From positions 1 through 64,000 of the forward strand of contig DAOOJE010000009.1 of the NCBI GenBank assembly GCA_035384965.1: a stretch of 64,000 nucleotides of DNA. The letters are read 5' to 3'. Positions 9,904-18,188 of the stretch are shown piece by piece. The position numbers and the translations under genes were made by a program. Every line of letters begins with the position of its first letter. Position 1 is the stretch's first letter. The DNA is from JAAYVZ01 sp035384965 (GTDB taxonomy: Bacteria; Acidobacteriota; Thermoanaerobaculia; Thermoanaerobaculales; Thermoanaerobaculaceae). The notes below the pieces were generated by a model that was not told the DNA's origin, did not search any database, and saw only the letters and a list, made by a program, of their open reading frames with translations.

Positions 9904-12777
9904 TCAAGGGTGGTAGGCCAGCATTGTCCAGAACCGGTTGTCGCCCTCGAGCGGCGGGTCGAGCACGCGGGCGGCCCCCAGGCGCAGGCGCAGCCCGGGG
10001 AGCTTGAGCAGCGGCATCGGGCCGCTGGCGAGGTCAATCTCGAACCCTGCCAGCCGCAGCCACTCGCCTCTCGGGCCGCCGCGCGCCCACACCCGGTGCC
10101 GCTCGAAAAACAGCGGCAGCCCCGCGAGCAGCAGCGCACCGCGCTGGCCCTCGTGCTCTTCCCCGACAAGGATCGCCGCCGGCAAGGCCGGCACCTCGAC
10201 CTGCGCACCGCCCGCCGCCGGCGGCAGCAGCGAGCCGGCCACGCCCCCCACCTGCAAGAGGTCGACCCGCGAGGGGCTGCCACGCACCCAGTGGCGCTGC
10301 CATGACGCCGCGACGCCGTTGTCCTCGTACGACAGTCCGAGCCCCACCTCGCCACCGAGGCGCCGCCACGACTCACCTTCGTTTGTCCCGGCATCGAGGC
10401 GGAGGCGCAGCGACTCCGAGAGCCGCCACGGCCGGAGCGACGGCTGTCGCTCGAGCGCGACGTGGAACGACGCGAGGGTCTGGTCCAGACGCTCCCCGAC
10501 CTCGGGGTCGACCCGGACCGCAGCGAGGCCGATCCCGGCCGAAAGCCGGCTCGCGCGCCAGGCGCGGCTCCAGCCCACCCGCGCCGCGACGCCGGCGCGC
10601 CGGGTGTCGAGAGACTCGCCGAGGCCGGGCGGCGGGTCACCTTGCTCAGACGGCCGGGTCTCGACAGAAAACGCCTGCACCCCGACCTCCACCGGCCAGC
10701 CCCGCCAGGCCGCAGCCAGCGCACCGCCGGAGGCGCCACCGCCGCGGCCGACCGCGCCGACGGCCAGCGTGGAGAGCCGCCCGACCACGTCCCCAAGGCG
10801 CACGCCGAGCTCCAGCGAGCGCCCGGAGGGGGCCGTGACCCCGCCGGCCAGGAGCCGCAGCTCTTGCCGGCCGATCCCGTACGGCCTCCCCGGCCCGAGC
10901 GGATCGACCCGAAACGGTTCCGGCTCCGGCGGCGGCAGCGGGCGGACGGCCGGCGCGAGCGAGCTGTCGGCGGCGTCCGGCGGCAGGGCCGACGCGAGAT
11001 CGAGGGAAGCCACGCGCACATCGAGCCCGTCGTGCTCCAGCGCGAGGAAAAAGACCTTGCCGTCGGGCGCCGGCGCCGGTGCCAGGCAGGCCGCCGAGGA
11101 ACGCGTGATGAGCTGGGGAGGTCCCTCGTGGGCGAGGCCGAGGCGGGCGACGTTGACGAGCCCGTCGAGTCCGAACGTCGCAAGCAGGGAGCGCCCGTCT
11201 GGCAGCCAGGCAAGGTGGGCGACGAGCGATCCGGGCGGCGTCGCCACCTCCCGCTCCGCGCCGTCGGCCAGCGAGCGCACGAGCAGGCGCCAGCGCCCTT
11301 CCCGGTGGCACATCACGGCCACGCGCGTGCCGTCGGGGCTCACCCGCGGCCACGCCCAGACTTCCTCCACAGACGGAGGGGTCAACTCGCCGACCTCGCC
11401 GGTGGCGAGATCGACGCGCACGAGCTGGGAGAAGCCATGGCGGTGGCGCACGCCGACCGCCCAGGTGCCGTCGGGCGAGGGGTCGGCGGCACGCACGTCG
11501 GCGAGCGTGGTGAGCCGCTGCACCGTGCCCTCCTCGCAGTTCCAGAGGAAAAGATCCGGGTGCAGGAAGCCCTCGCCATCGGGCTCGAATCGCACGTACA
11601 GCAGCCGCCTGCCGTCCGGCATAAAGCGCAGCGAAGACGGCTCGGCGCCGTTGCGGGTCGGAAGCTCGAACAGCGGCTTGCGGGCAGGCGGCTTGCCGCG
11701 CACCGGCGCGACGTCCTGCGGGTCGCGAGCGAGCGCCCGCTCGACTCGTCGCCGCCGTTTCTCTTCCGCCTCGGCGTCAGGTCCGGTCGACCACACCACG
11801 ATCCGGGAAGCCACGTTGCGGCTGCGCCGCACGACCGCGACCCTCGACCCGTCCGGCGAGACAGCAGGCTCCCCGGTCCCCCATGCGAGGTCCTGCCACA
11901 GTTCGCCGTCGTGGCGCGTGACCCCCAGCCGCCGCTCGACCTCCATCGCCCGCCACGTCAGCTCGGCGGTGAACCGTCCGTACAGGCGAGCCGGGGAGTC
12001 GCCGAACACTCCCTCGAACGCCTGCTCGAAGCTGCGGTCGGCGCGGGCTGTCAAGCGCGCCCAGAGGTGGCGGAGGCTGTCCGGCCCGCTCCGCTCGACC
12101 AGCCACTCCAGGTACGCCGAACCCACGAGGTAGGCCATGCTCGGACCGAGGAAAATCTGTTTGTCGTTCGACATCTGGCTGTAGCTCGGGAGCCGGCCTG
12201 CCTCGGCCCACCGCCGCAGGATGGCGGCGCGAAGGTCGCCGTTGGGACGCCCGCGCCCAGTCAACGTGCCCTCGACCAGCGTCGCGTACCCCTCGTGCAC
12301 CCACCGCGGCGCCTTGGTCGTCACCGGCCCGAGCGGCAGCAGCTTGCTCGCGAACCGGCGTAGCGGGTTGCGGGAGGGCTGCAGCAGGTGCACAGTATGG
12401 AGATCCTCGTGGACGATGAGCGCCTCGGCCCAGTCCGCGTAGTTGCCGATCGCCGAGTCGGGCCCGGGTGGGCTCGTCCACAGCACCATGCGGGGTGCAT
12501 CGAGCAGCGGTAGCGACATCCCGTTGGGCTGTGCCACCGGGTCCTGCACGATCACGTCGACGATCTGCGAGGGTGTCCACCCCACCTCGGCGGCCACCCG
12601 CTCGTGAATCGCCTCCATCCGGGCGACGGCGCGCAGCGTCCACGCCTCGGCCGTTGTCGGGTAGTGCACCCGGAAGTGCGGCGTCGCCACCGTGCGCCAC
12701 TCGGCGGCCGGCCCCTGGGCCCCGACCGGGAGCGCGAGCATCGTGAAGGCCGCGAGCAGAAAGGCCATCCGTCTCAT
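9904..12777 (-). CDS. Secreted peptidase-MA-like / TolB-type propeller / beta-barrel protein
   Basis: 957-aa exported protein with three recognisable parts. After a signal peptide (MRRMAFLLAAFTMLALPVGAQG), residues about 25-290 look like a gluzincin peptidase domain: VHEDLHTVH contains HExxH at 123-127, and a downstream WVHEGYATLVEG supplies the usual Glu-bearing helix. Residues about 295-640 carry WD40-like/TolB-type blades (SPDGSRVAVVRRS, MPDGRRLLYVRF, SPDGTWAVGVRH, SPDGTRVAVMCH, LPDGRSLLATF). The final 300 residues alternate hydrophobic and polar residues in Gly/Leu/Arg-rich strands ending RFWTMLAYHP, consistent with an outer-membrane beta-barrel. I infer a surface-anchored metalloprotease or sensor. 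The substrate is unknown and the barrel assignment is by pattern only. Confidence 0.75.
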   Translation of the reverse strand: MRRMAFLLAAFTMLALPVGAQGPAAEWRTVATPHFRVHYPTTAEAWTLRAVARMEAIHERVAAEVGWTPSQIVDVIVQDPVAQPNGMSLPLLDAPRMVLWTSPPGPDSAIGNYADWAEALIVHEDLHTVHLLQPSRNPLRRFASKLLPLGPVTTKAPRWVHEGYATLVEGTLTGRGRPNGDLRAAILRRWAEAGRLPSYSQMSNDKQIFLGPSMAYLVGSAYLEWLVERSGPDSLRHLWARLTARADRSFEQAFEGVFGDSPARLYGRFTAELTWRAMEVERRLGVTRHDGELWQDLAWGTGEPAVSPDGSRVAVVRRSRNVASRIVVWSTGPDAEAEEKRRRRVERALARDPQDVAPVRGKPPARKPLFELPTRNGAEPSSLRFMPDGRRLLYVRFEPDGEGFLHPDLFLWNCEEGTVQRLTTLADVRAADPSPDGTWAVGVRHRHGFSQLVRVDLATGEVGELTPPSVEEVWAWPRVSPDGTRVAVMCHREGRWRLLVRSLADGAEREVATPPGSLVAHLAWLPDGRSLLATFGLDGLVNVARLGLAHEGPPQLITRSSAACLAPAPAPDGKVFFLALEHDGLDVRVASLDLASALPPDAADSSLAPAVRPLPPPEPEPFRVDPLGPGRPYGIGRQELRLLAGGVTAPSGRSLELGVRLGDVVGRLSTLAVGAVGRGGGASGGALAAAWRGWPVEVGVQAFSVETRPSEQGDPPPGLGESLDTRRAGVAARVGWSRAWRASRLSAGIGLAAVRVDPEVGERLDQTLASFHVALERQPSLRPWRLSESLRLRLDAGTNEGESWRRLGGEVGLGLSYEDNGVAASWQRHWVRGSPSRVDLLQVGGVAGSLLPPAAGGAQVEVPALPAAILVGEEHEGQRGALLLAGLPLFFERHRVWARGGPRGEWLRLAGFEIDLASGPMPLLKLPGLRLRLGAARVLDPPLEGDNRFWTMLAYHP

Positions 12778-12930
12778 GCCCGAACGCTAGCACATGGGGC
12801 GGTGGCCCGGGGTCCGGGAAATCGGAGCGCGCTGCCCGGCCCGCGAGCAGCCGCCGTGGCTGCCGCCCCTCCCCCCTGATCCTGGCTCTCGTCCTCCCGA
12901 ACCTTCGACCGGCCGGGCGTGAGGCAGCGG

Positions 12931-12936
12931 TATACT
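12931..12936 (+). promoter_or_regulatory. -10 box (TATACT) upstream of metG
   Basis: TATACT lies 24 nt before the GTG start at 12961, in the divergent gap with the secreted-protein gene. A TTCGAC at 12904-12909 is too far away (21 nt) to be a convincing -35. Confidence 0.4.
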
Positions 12937-12960
12937 CTCCCTCCTGAAGCGGAGGCAGCC

Positions 12961-14967
12961 GTGAGCGCCACGACGTACTACATCACGACCCCGATTTACT
13001 ACGTGAACGACCTGCCCCACATCGGCCACATCTACACCACGGTCGTGGCCGACACGATCGCTCGCTACAAGCGCATGCGGGGGCTCGACGTCCGCTTCCT
13101 CACCGGCACCGACGAGCACGGGCAAAAGATCGACCGGAGCGCCGCCGCCCAGGGGATCACCCCGCGCGAGCTCGCCGACCGCGTGGTCGGGCGCTTCCAC
13201 GAGCTGTGGCGTCAGCTCGACATCACCCACGACGACTTCATTCGCACCACGGAACCCCGCCACCACACCAGCGTGAACGCCGTCATCGCCCGCATGGTGG
13301 CGAAGGGCGACATCTACCGCGGCGACTACGAGGGGTGGTACTGCTCGGGGTGCGAGGCGTTCTTCCCCCAGACCCAGCTCGTGGACGGGCGCTGCCCGGA
13401 CCAGGGGCACCCGGTCGAGCTGACGAAGGAGGACTCCTACTTCTTCCGGCTCTCCGAGTACCAGCAGAGGCTGCTCGACTTCTACGCGCAAAACCCCGAT
13501 TTCATTCGCCCGACCTCGCGCTACAACGAGGTGGTGCGATTTGTCGAGTCGGGCCTGAAGGATTTGTCGATCTCGCGCGCCAGCCTCAAGTGGGGGATCC
13601 CGTTCCCTTCCGATCCCTCGCACGTCGTGTACGTCTGGTTGGACGCCCTCACCAACTACATCTCCGCCCTCGGGTTCGGCTCCGGCGATGACCGTCTCTA
13701 CCAGCGGTACTGGCCGGCGAACCTGCATCTCGTGGGCAAGGACATCCTGCGTTTCCACTGCGTGTACTGGCCGGCGTTCTTGATGTCCGCCGAGCTGCCG
13801 CTGCCCAGACAGGTGTTCGGCCACGGCTGGTGGCTCAAGGACGAGGCCAAGATGTCCAAGTCGCTCGGCAACGTCGTGCGCCCGGACCACCTCCTGGAGC
13901 GCTTCGGGCCCGATCCACTGCGCTACTTCCTGCTGCGCGAGATGACGTTCGGTCTCGACGCCTCGTTTTCGGACGAGGCGTTTGTGGCCCGTTACAACGC
14001 CGACCTCGCCAACGGCCTCGGTAACGCCGCCTCGCGCGTGCTCGCCATGGCCCGCCGCTACTTCGGCGGCCGGACGCCGCCGCGCTCGTGCGGCGCCAAC
14101 CATCTCCGCCTCAAGGCCGACGAGGTCGTGCAGCGCTACGTGCAGGCCATGGACGGGCTCGAGCTGCAGGCCGCCCTCGAGGCCGCGTGGGAGCTGCTCT
14201 CGACCGTCGATGGGTACGTCAACGACAAGGCGCCGTGGACACTCTTCAAGATCGGCGGCGCCTCCTCCGAGGCGCTCCAGCGCGTGATCTACAACTGCCT
14301 CGAGACGCTGCGCATCGTCGCGGTCCTGGTGTCGCCGGTGATGCCGCGCACGGCGAGCGCGCTGTACGGCCAGCTCGGGCTCGAGATGAAGCCGTTCTCG
14401 GCCGCCGACCTGCAGTGGCTGGGGCTTCCGACCGATCATCCGCTGGGGCCGGAGGGGGTGCTCTTCCCGCGCGTCGACGCCAGGGAGTTCTTCGCCGAGC
14501 AACTCGTCGCGGCGGAGCCGGCCCCCGAGCCGCCCGCCGCACCCGAGCCCCCGGCGCCCCCGGTCGAGCCGGCGAAAACCGGTTCGCTGGAGCCCGAGGT
14601 CGTGGCCGCAGCCGTGGCCAAGGCCGCGCCGCCCGAGGAGGAGCTGGTTTCGATCGACGAGTTCGTGCGCATCAAGCTGAAGGTGGGCGTGATCCAGGCC
14701 GCGGAGCGGGTGCCCAAATCCAAGAAGCTGGTGCGCATGGACGTCGATCTCGGCGAGGGGCGGCTGCGCCAGATCGTGGCCGGGATCGGGGCCACCTACG
14801 CTCCCGAGCAGCTCGCCGGCCGGCGCGCCGTCTTCGTCGCCAACCTCAAGCCGGCGAAGCTCATGGGGCTGGAGTCGGAAGGCATGATCCTGGCTGCCTC
14901 GATCGAGGGCGCTCCGTACCTGCTGAGCGTGGAGGGCGAGGTGCCGCCGGGAACCGGAGTAAAGTAG
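12961..14967 (+). CDS. metG: Methionyl-tRNA synthetase with C-terminal tRNA-binding domain
   Basis: Class I aminoacyl-tRNA synthetase that charges tRNA-Met. HIGH is at residues 20-23 (LPHIGHIYTT). A Cys-rich connective insert follows (CSGCEAFFPQTQLVDG, then CPDQGHP), and the KMSKS loop reads AKMSKSLGN. The alpha-helical anticodon domain is followed by an Ala/Pro/Glu linker. The last 110 residues form an OB-fold Trbp111-like domain (IDEFVRIKLKVGVIQAAERV ... GMILAAS) used for dimerisation and tRNA binding. I chose GTG 12961 because GGAGG precedes it and because conserved YYITTPIYYVN begins right after. 668 aa, normal for the family. The downstream LarA-like gene begins 5 nt after its stop, so the two are probably co-transcribed. 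Confidence 0.97.
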   Translation: MSATTYYITTPIYYVNDLPHIGHIYTTVVADTIARYKRMRGLDVRFLTGTDEHGQKIDRSAAAQGITPRELADRVVGRFHELWRQLDITHDDFIRTTEPRHHTSVNAVIARMVAKGDIYRGDYEGWYCSGCEAFFPQTQLVDGRCPDQGHPVELTKEDSYFFRLSEYQQRLLDFYAQNPDFIRPTSRYNEVVRFVESGLKDLSISRASLKWGIPFPSDPSHVVYVWLDALTNYISALGFGSGDDRLYQRYWPANLHLVGKDILRFHCVYWPAFLMSAELPLPRQVFGHGWWLKDEAKMSKSLGNVVRPDHLLERFGPDPLRYFLLREMTFGLDASFSDEAFVARYNADLANGLGNAASRVLAMARRYFGGRTPPRSCGANHLRLKADEVVQRYVQAMDGLELQAALEAAWELLSTVDGYVNDKAPWTLFKIGGASSEALQRVIYNCLETLRIVAVLVSPVMPRTASALYGQLGLEMKPFSAADLQWLGLPTDHPLGPEGVLFPRVDAREFFAEQLVAAEPAPEPPAAPEPPAPPVEPAKTGSLEPEVVAAAVAKAAPPEEELVSIDEFVRIKLKVGVIQAAERVPKSKKLVRMDVDLGEGRLRQIVAGIGATYAPEQLAGRRAVFVANLKPAKLMGLESEGMILAASIEGAPYLLSVEGEVPPGTGVK

Positions 14968-14971
14968 GCGG

Positions 14972-16237
14972 GTGATCCTCCGCCTGCGTTACGGCACCAC
15001 GCTCCTCACTGCCGACCTGCGTGGTCTGCGCTGCCTCGAGCTGCGGCCGGCCGTACCTCGCACCGCGCCCCCGCTCGCCGAACTCGTGCGCGACGCTCTC
15101 GACCGGCCGCTAGCAGGCCCGCCGCTCGCCTCCCTGGCCAGGGGGCGGCGGCGCGCCGTTGTGCTGGTTCCCGACGCAACCCGCTCCGCATCGCTGCCGG
15201 AGGTGCTTCCGGCCATCTTCGCCCGTCTGGCCGCCGCCGGCCTGGGACCCGAGGCCACGACCGTGCTGGTGGCCTGCGGCACGCATCCGGCGGTGTCCGA
15301 GGCCGATGCCCGCGCGCTCGTCGGGCCTCTGCCGGCCGGCGTGGCGCTCGTGCAGCACGACGCGCGCGACGACGCTGCGCTGCAGCTGGCCGGCACGCTT
15401 TCCACCGGCCTCGCGGTGCGACTCAACCGCCTGCTCCTCGAAGCCGATCTCGTGGTGGCGGTGTCCAAGGTCCAGCACCACTACTTTGCCGGGTTCGGGG
15501 GCGGTCCCAAGCTCGTGTTTCCAGGCGTGGCCGGCTACCACGAGGTACAGGTCAATCACAGCCGCGTCCTGGATCTCGCCACCGACCCGCCGCATCGCCA
15601 CCCCGCCTGCGAGCCCGGGGTGCTCGCCGGGAACCCCGTGGCGGAGGAGATCGCCGCCGCGGCGGCGCTGCGCCCGCCCGACCTCGCCGTGCTGCTCGTG
15701 GACGGCGGGGAGGGCGTGCCGGTATGGTCGGCCGGCGGGCCTCTGGAGGTGGCGTTCCCGGCCGCCTGCGCCCGGGCTCGCTCGATGTTCGAGGTCGAGG
15801 GAGGCCCGTTCGACCGCATCATCGTGAGCGCCGGCGGCGCTCCTCGCGACCACACCCTCATCCAGGCCCACAAGGCGCTCGACGCCGCCTGCCGGTTCGC
15901 CAGCCCGAGCGCCGAGGTCGTGTTCGTGAGCGCCTGCGCGGGCGGCGCGGGTTCGGCGGCAATGGAGCCGTTTCTCGCCGATCCACGCCCCGAGCGCATC
16001 CTCGCCATGCTGGCCGAGAACTACGTGCAGTACGGGCAGACCACCCTGCGCCTCGTCGAGAAGACGGCCCGCTACCGGGTCACCGCCGTCTCGGAGCTGC
16101 CCGCCGAGCTGCTCGAGCGTCTCGGCATGACGCCGGCCCGCGAGATGGGGACCATCCTCGAGCGCTGGCGCGCCGAGGCTCCTGGTGCCACCGTGGCCGT
16201 CTTCCCCGGCCCGCCCGTGTACCCTGCGGGGCGTTGA
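14972..16237 (+). CDS. LarA-like nickel-pincer lactate (2-hydroxyacid) racemase
   Basis: 421-aa DUF2088/LarA-family protein. LarA interconverts D- and L-lactate using a covalently bound nickel-pincer nucleotide. The key residues line up with Lactobacillus plantarum LarA: H105 in ACGTHP (H108), H170 in VQHHYFAGFGGG (H174), K180 in GGPKLVFPG (K184, the pincer-linked Lys) and H196 in VQVNHS (H200). The substrate-binding PDATRS motif is also present. GTG 14972 lies 5 nt after metG. LarB, LarC and LarE, which make the cofactor, are not in this window. Many LarA homologues use other 2-hydroxyacids, so lactate is the family prototype, not a certainty. A lactate permease is encoded elsewhere in the window (41491). 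Confidence 0.8.
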   Translation: MILRLRYGTTLLTADLRGLRCLELRPAVPRTAPPLAELVRDALDRPLAGPPLASLARGRRRAVVLVPDATRSASLPEVLPAIFARLAAAGLGPEATTVLVACGTHPAVSEADARALVGPLPAGVALVQHDARDDAALQLAGTLSTGLAVRLNRLLLEADLVVAVSKVQHHYFAGFGGGPKLVFPGVAGYHEVQVNHSRVLDLATDPPHRHPACEPGVLAGNPVAEEIAAAAALRPPDLAVLLVDGGEGVPVWSAGGPLEVAFPAACARARSMFEVEGGPFDRIIVSAGGAPRDHTLIQAHKALDAACRFASPSAEVVFVSACAGGAGSAAMEPFLADPRPERILAMLAENYVQYGQTTLRLVEKTARYRVTAVSELPAELLERLGMTPAREMGTILERWRAEAPGATVAVFPGPPVYPAGR

Positions 16238-16256
16238 CCGTTCACTGTGCAAGCTC

Positions 16257-16559
16257 GTGCACTGCGGGTGTGAGGGGTCGGCGCGACTGCCGCTCGACCA
16301 CGCCGCGGCCCATCTCGCGGGCCTCGGCGAACGCTTTCGCCCCATCGCGCGCGACAACATCACGTGCCACGGGCCGATTCCGCTCACCGCCGCGGGCGGC
16401 CGCCTGCCGCCGCTGGACCATGGCGGACCCGGCCTCGCGTGGGTTCTCCCGGCTAGCGCTCGATGCCGACTTCCAGGGGCACGTCGGGCTCAGGCTCGGC
16501 GAACACGATGCCGGTCTGGCCGACCGGGAGCAACACGGAGTGGGTGCGTCCCTGGCTGA
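16257..16559 (+). CDS. Possible short ORF after larA-like gene
   Basis: A GTG-started frame reading VHCGCEGSARLPLDHAAAHL, later NITCHGPIPLTAAGG, just after the racemase gene. Codons up to about 16452 have the strong G/C third-position bias of real genes here. The bias then stops where the frame runs antisense into the small gene at 16453-16668. It may be the remains of a truncated gene. I do not recognise a family. Confidence 0.25.
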   Translation: MHCGCEGSARLPLDHAAAHLAGLGERFRPIARDNITCHGPIPLTAAGGRLPPLDHGGPGLAWVLPASARCRLPGARRAQARRTRCRSGRPGATRSGCVPG

Positions 16560-16668
16560 GCAGGCGCAGCTCGTAGCAGCCATCCGACCGGATCGCCACG
16601 AGTGTGCCCTGGGTCCCAGAAAGCCCCAGAATCTGGCTGTACACCATGACCTTTGCAGGCAGCTCCAT
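16453..16668 (-). CDS. Small hypothetical protein (71 aa)
   Basis: Short protein with alternating hydrophobic and polar residues suggesting a small beta-barrel fold (MELPAKVMVYSQILGLSG ... HSVLLPVGQTGIVFAEPEP). No signal peptide, Cys pair or named motif is seen. ATG 16668 has GAGGG about 8 nt upstream; GTG 16674 is the alternative. It has its own TACAAT -10 box at 16691-16696 and lies downstream of the sigma-54 regulator gene on the same strand. Function unknown. Confidence 0.55.
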   Translation of the reverse strand: MELPAKVMVYSQILGLSGTQGTLVAIRSDGCYELRLLSQGRTHSVLLPVGQTGIVFAEPEPDVPLEVGIER

Positions 16669-16690
16669 GATCACGCCCTCACTTGCCGCG

Positions 16691-16696
16691 ATTGTA
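16691..16696 (-). promoter_or_regulatory. -10 box (TACAAT) for the 71-aa protein
   Basis: Near-consensus TACAAT on the minus strand, 22 nt before ATG 16668. No good -35. An 8-bp inverted repeat (GTGGCTGG/CCAGCCAC, 16715-16765) lies just upstream and could end transcription from the regulator gene. Confidence 0.35.
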
Positions 16697-16778
16697 CCCT
16701 CTCGGGCATGCTTCGTGGCTGGTGACTGGTGGCCAGCGACAGAGGTGGCGGCAGGATGCCAGCCACTGGGGGGGGCGG

Positions 16779-18188
16779 TCAGACCTCCTCGGGCTCGTCG
16801 CTCGCGACGGCGCCGTACTCCTTGAGCTTGCGTTGCAGGGTGCGGAGCCCGATGTCGAGGATCTGGGCCGCCCTGGCGCGGTGCCCCCCGGTGAACTCCA
16901 GGGTCTGCAGGATGGCTTCCTTTTCGATGTCGGCCATGGTCCGCGGCCGGAAGCCCTCGGGCGGCGGGGCGGCGGCAGCCGGAGGCCGAGAGCTGGCGCC
17001 GCCGCTGGCCGGCTGCCGGTACTCGGCCGGAAGGTCTTGCAGCGTCAGCGTGTCGCCCTGGCAGAACAACACCATGTTTTCCATGACGTTGCGCAGCTCC
17101 CGGACGTTGCCGGGCCAGGGCTGGGCGCGCAGCGCCTCGATGAGCGCCGGTGCGGCCCCCTTGATCCGACGTCCGATCTGGCGGTTGAACACTTCGATGA
17201 AGTGATTGACCAGCAGAGGAATATCTTCCGGCCGCTGGCGCAACGGCGGAAGCGCGATGGTCACCACCTTGAGCCGATAGAAGAGGTCCCGGCGGAACCG
17301 GCCGGCGGCGATTTCCGCCTCCAGGTCGCGGTTGGTCGCGGCCACGAGGCGGAAATCCACTGCAATTTCGTCGTTGCCCCCGACCCGCACGATCTTGCGC
17401 TCCTCGAGCACCCGCAGGAGCTTGACCTGCAGGTCGGCGGACAGCTCGGAAATCTCGTCCAAAAACAGCGTGCCGCCGCTCGCCAGCTCGATCTTGCCGA
17501 TGCGGCGCTGGTGGGCGCCGGTGAACGCCCCCTTCTCGTGCCCGAATAGCTCGGCCTCGAGGATCTCGCCGGGAATCGCGCCGCAGTTGAGCGCCACGAA
17601 GTGCCCGGCGGCGCGCGGAGAGTGCTGGTGGATCGCGTTGGCGATGAGTTCCTTGCCGGTCCCTGACTCGCCCAGGATGAGCACCGTCGAGGGCGCCGGC
17701 GCCACCACCCGCACGCGCTCGAACACCTGCTCCATGGCCGCGGAGCGCCCGATGATGTTCTCGAACCCGAAGTGCTTGTCGATGCGCTCCAGCAGCTCGC
17801 GGTTTTCGCGCCCGAGGCGGCGCCGATCGAGCAGCAGCTCCACCCTGCGGCGCAGCTCGAGCAGGTTCACGGGCTTGGTGAGGTAGTCGTCGGCACTCCC
17901 CTGCAGCGCCCGCACCGCCCCGTCCACGTCGCCGAACGCGGTGACCATGAGGATTGCGATTTCCGGACGCAGTTCGCGGGCCCGGCGTGCCACCTCGTAG
18001 CCGTCGATCCCCGGCATGCGCACATCGGTGATCAGCGCGTCGGCATCCTCGCCGCCCTCGAAGAAGCGCAACGCCGCCTCGCCGCAGTCCACCTCGACGA
18101 CATCGAGGCCGATCCGGCGGAGCCCGAGCGCCATGGCGCCGCGCGAGCCGTCGTCGTCATCCACCAGCAACACCCGTGCACGGCTCAC
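16779..18188 (-). CDS. Sigma-54-dependent response regulator (NtrC/ZraR type)
   Basis: 469-aa transcriptional activator in three domains. The receiver (1-120) has the acidic pocket LLVDDDDG, the phospho-acceptor Asp in ALITDVRMPG and the conserved Lys in DYLTKPVN. The AAA+ domain (about 145-385) has Walker A GESGTGKE, GAFTGA for sigma-54 contact, Walker B GGTLFLDEIS, and the LFYRL and WPGNVREL motifs. A Fis-type helix-turn-helix (HRARAAQILDIGLRTLQRKL) ends the protein. Its start overlaps the stop of ligA by 4 nt, and ligA overlaps pcnB likewise, so it is probably expressed with them. No histidine kinase is adjacent, so the signal is unknown. Confidence 0.93.
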   Translation of the reverse strand: MSRARVLLVDDDDGSRGAMALGLRRIGLDVVEVDCGEAALRFFEGGEDADALITDVRMPGIDGYEVARRARELRPEIAILMVTAFGDVDGAVRALQGSADDYLTKPVNLLELRRRVELLLDRRRLGRENRELLERIDKHFGFENIIGRSAAMEQVFERVRVVAPAPSTVLILGESGTGKELIANAIHQHSPRAAGHFVALNCGAIPGEILEAELFGHEKGAFTGAHQRRIGKIELASGGTLFLDEISELSADLQVKLLRVLEERKIVRVGGNDEIAVDFRLVAATNRDLEAEIAAGRFRRDLFYRLKVVTIALPPLRQRPEDIPLLVNHFIEVFNRQIGRRIKGAAPALIEALRAQPWPGNVRELRNVMENMVLFCQGDTLTLQDLPAEYRQPASGGASSRPPAAAAPPPEGFRPRTMADIEKEAILQTLEFTGGHRARAAQILDIGLRTLQRKLKEYGAVASDEPEEV

